A DNA stretch of 14,222 nucleotides from DATKKG01 sp964475215. Lineage in GTDB: Archaea; Thermoproteota; Nitrososphaeria; Conexivisphaerales; DTJL01. This document shows, in pieces, positions 13,755-14,222 of this stretch. A program made the translations under genes and the position numbers. A model generated the notes under the pieces. It searched no databases, was not told the DNA's origin, and worked only from the letters and a program-made list of their open reading frames with translations. The stretch covers positions 1 through 14,222 of the forward strand of contig CAYYVT010000184.1 of NCBI GenBank assembly GCA_964475215.1. Reading direction: 5' to 3'. The stretch's first letter is position 1; each line of letters begins with the position of its first letter.

Positions 13755-14222
13755 TTGTCCAAGCCTACCATTCTGGTAAGCAATGACGATGGGCCGGCCA
13801 GCAGAGGTCTTCATGCGCTGGTCCGGGCCCTCCTTGACGTGGGCGAAGTGGTCCCGGTGGTCCCCGAGGGGCCCCGGAGCAGCACTTCAATGAGCCTCAC
13901 CTTCCACAAGCCCCTTAGGATAAGGGAGGTGCAGATCGCTGGCGAAAAGGGATATGTCGTTTCGGGGAGCCCAGCTGATGCGGTGATGGTGGCCCTCAAC
14001 AAGGTGCTTCCCCAGAAGCCCGATGCCATGGCCTCGGGCATCAACATCGGAGACAATACGGGCCTCCAGGACGTCTACGCCAGCGGGACGGTCTCGGCCG
14101 CGATTCAGGCCGCCCTCTCCGGCATACCCTCCGTCGCATTTTCCATGCAGATTTCCGAAAGCGTAGTCTTTTCTCCTAGCGAAGCCAAGGCCGATTTCGG
14201 GGTAGCCGGCTTTCACGCGAGG
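13755..14222 (+). CDS. surE: 5'/3'-nucleotidase SurE, 3' truncated by window end
   Basis: The first 156 residues of SurE are present and the frame is open to the last base. Motifs are ILVSNDDGPASRG (metal-binding D11 and D12), PEGPRSSTSMSLTFHKPL (S43 region), VVSGSPADAV, KPDAMASGINIGDN (N97) and YASGTVSAAIQAA. SurE is a metal-dependent phosphatase that removes phosphate from nucleoside monophosphates and is widespread in archaea. Start TTG 13755 is the only standard start close to the first beta strand; no ATG is available. The TAGCTCAG string just upstream is not part of a tRNA. Confidence 0.93.
   Translation, partial: MSKPTILVSNDDGPASRGLHALVRALLDVGEVVPVVPEGPRSSTSMSLTFHKPLRIREVQIAGEKGYVVSGSPADAVMVALNKVLPQKPDAMASGINIGDNTGLQDVYASGTVSAAIQAALSGIPSVAFSMQISESVVFSPSEAKADFGVAGFHAR

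Noticed and set aside
13741..13760. TAGCTCAG resembling a tRNA D-arm / box A
   Set aside because: No T-arm (GGTTCRANTCC) or acceptor stem follows, and the bases run straight into the surE coding frame.

Overview
The window looks like a chromosomal segment of a GC-rich archaeon. Three things point to this: archaeal-type phosphoglycolate phosphatase and arginyl-tRNA synthetase, an F420-dependent NADP oxidoreductase, and repeated TATA-like boxes about 22-35 bases before start codons. Many starts are TTG or GTG and lack a Shine-Dalgarno site, so leaderless or near-leaderless transcripts are likely. The gene set would fit a Thermoproteota/Nitrososphaeria-type lineage, but that placement is inference.

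Layout. 1-414: C-terminus of a secreted, membrane-anchored surface protein. 491-3121 (+): phosphoglycolate phosphatase-like HAD enzyme, then argS, whose N-terminal reading frame is problematic. 3168-4806 (+): PhoU-like DUF47 protein and a PiT phosphate transporter, probably one operon. 4857-5525 (-): SerB-like HAD phosphatase, convergent with PiT. 5619-6605 (+): UPF0104/AglD-type membrane protein, divergent from the HAD gene across a perfect inverted repeat that encloses the TATA element. 6598-7621 (-): small two-helix membrane protein and F420:NADP oxidoreductase. 7703-8572 (+): endonuclease IV. 8592-12004 (-): succinate dehydrogenase operon in the order sdhA-sdhC-sdhD-sdhB. 12005-12372: the only long gap, with a bulged stem-loop and an operator-like inverted repeat. 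12373-12792 (+): membrane-tethered winged-helix regulator. 12789-13061 (-): small unrecognised soluble protein. 13185-13694 (+): Ser/Thr-rich protein with two membrane anchors. 13755-14222 (+): 5' part of surE.

Most of the window is core metabolism: the TCA cycle and respiratory chain (SDH), phosphate uptake, metabolite repair (phosphoglycolate), F420/NADPH redox exchange, AP-site repair and translation. Genes are packed tightly and alternate in strand. Convergent pairs overlap or nearly touch at their stops, and divergent pairs share short promoter regions. I saw no mobile element, CRISPR array or RNA gene. The less ordinary material is in the promoter palindromes, the argS start, the SDH gene order, and the 12.0-13.7 kb region holding the membrane-bound regulator and two lineage-type small proteins.
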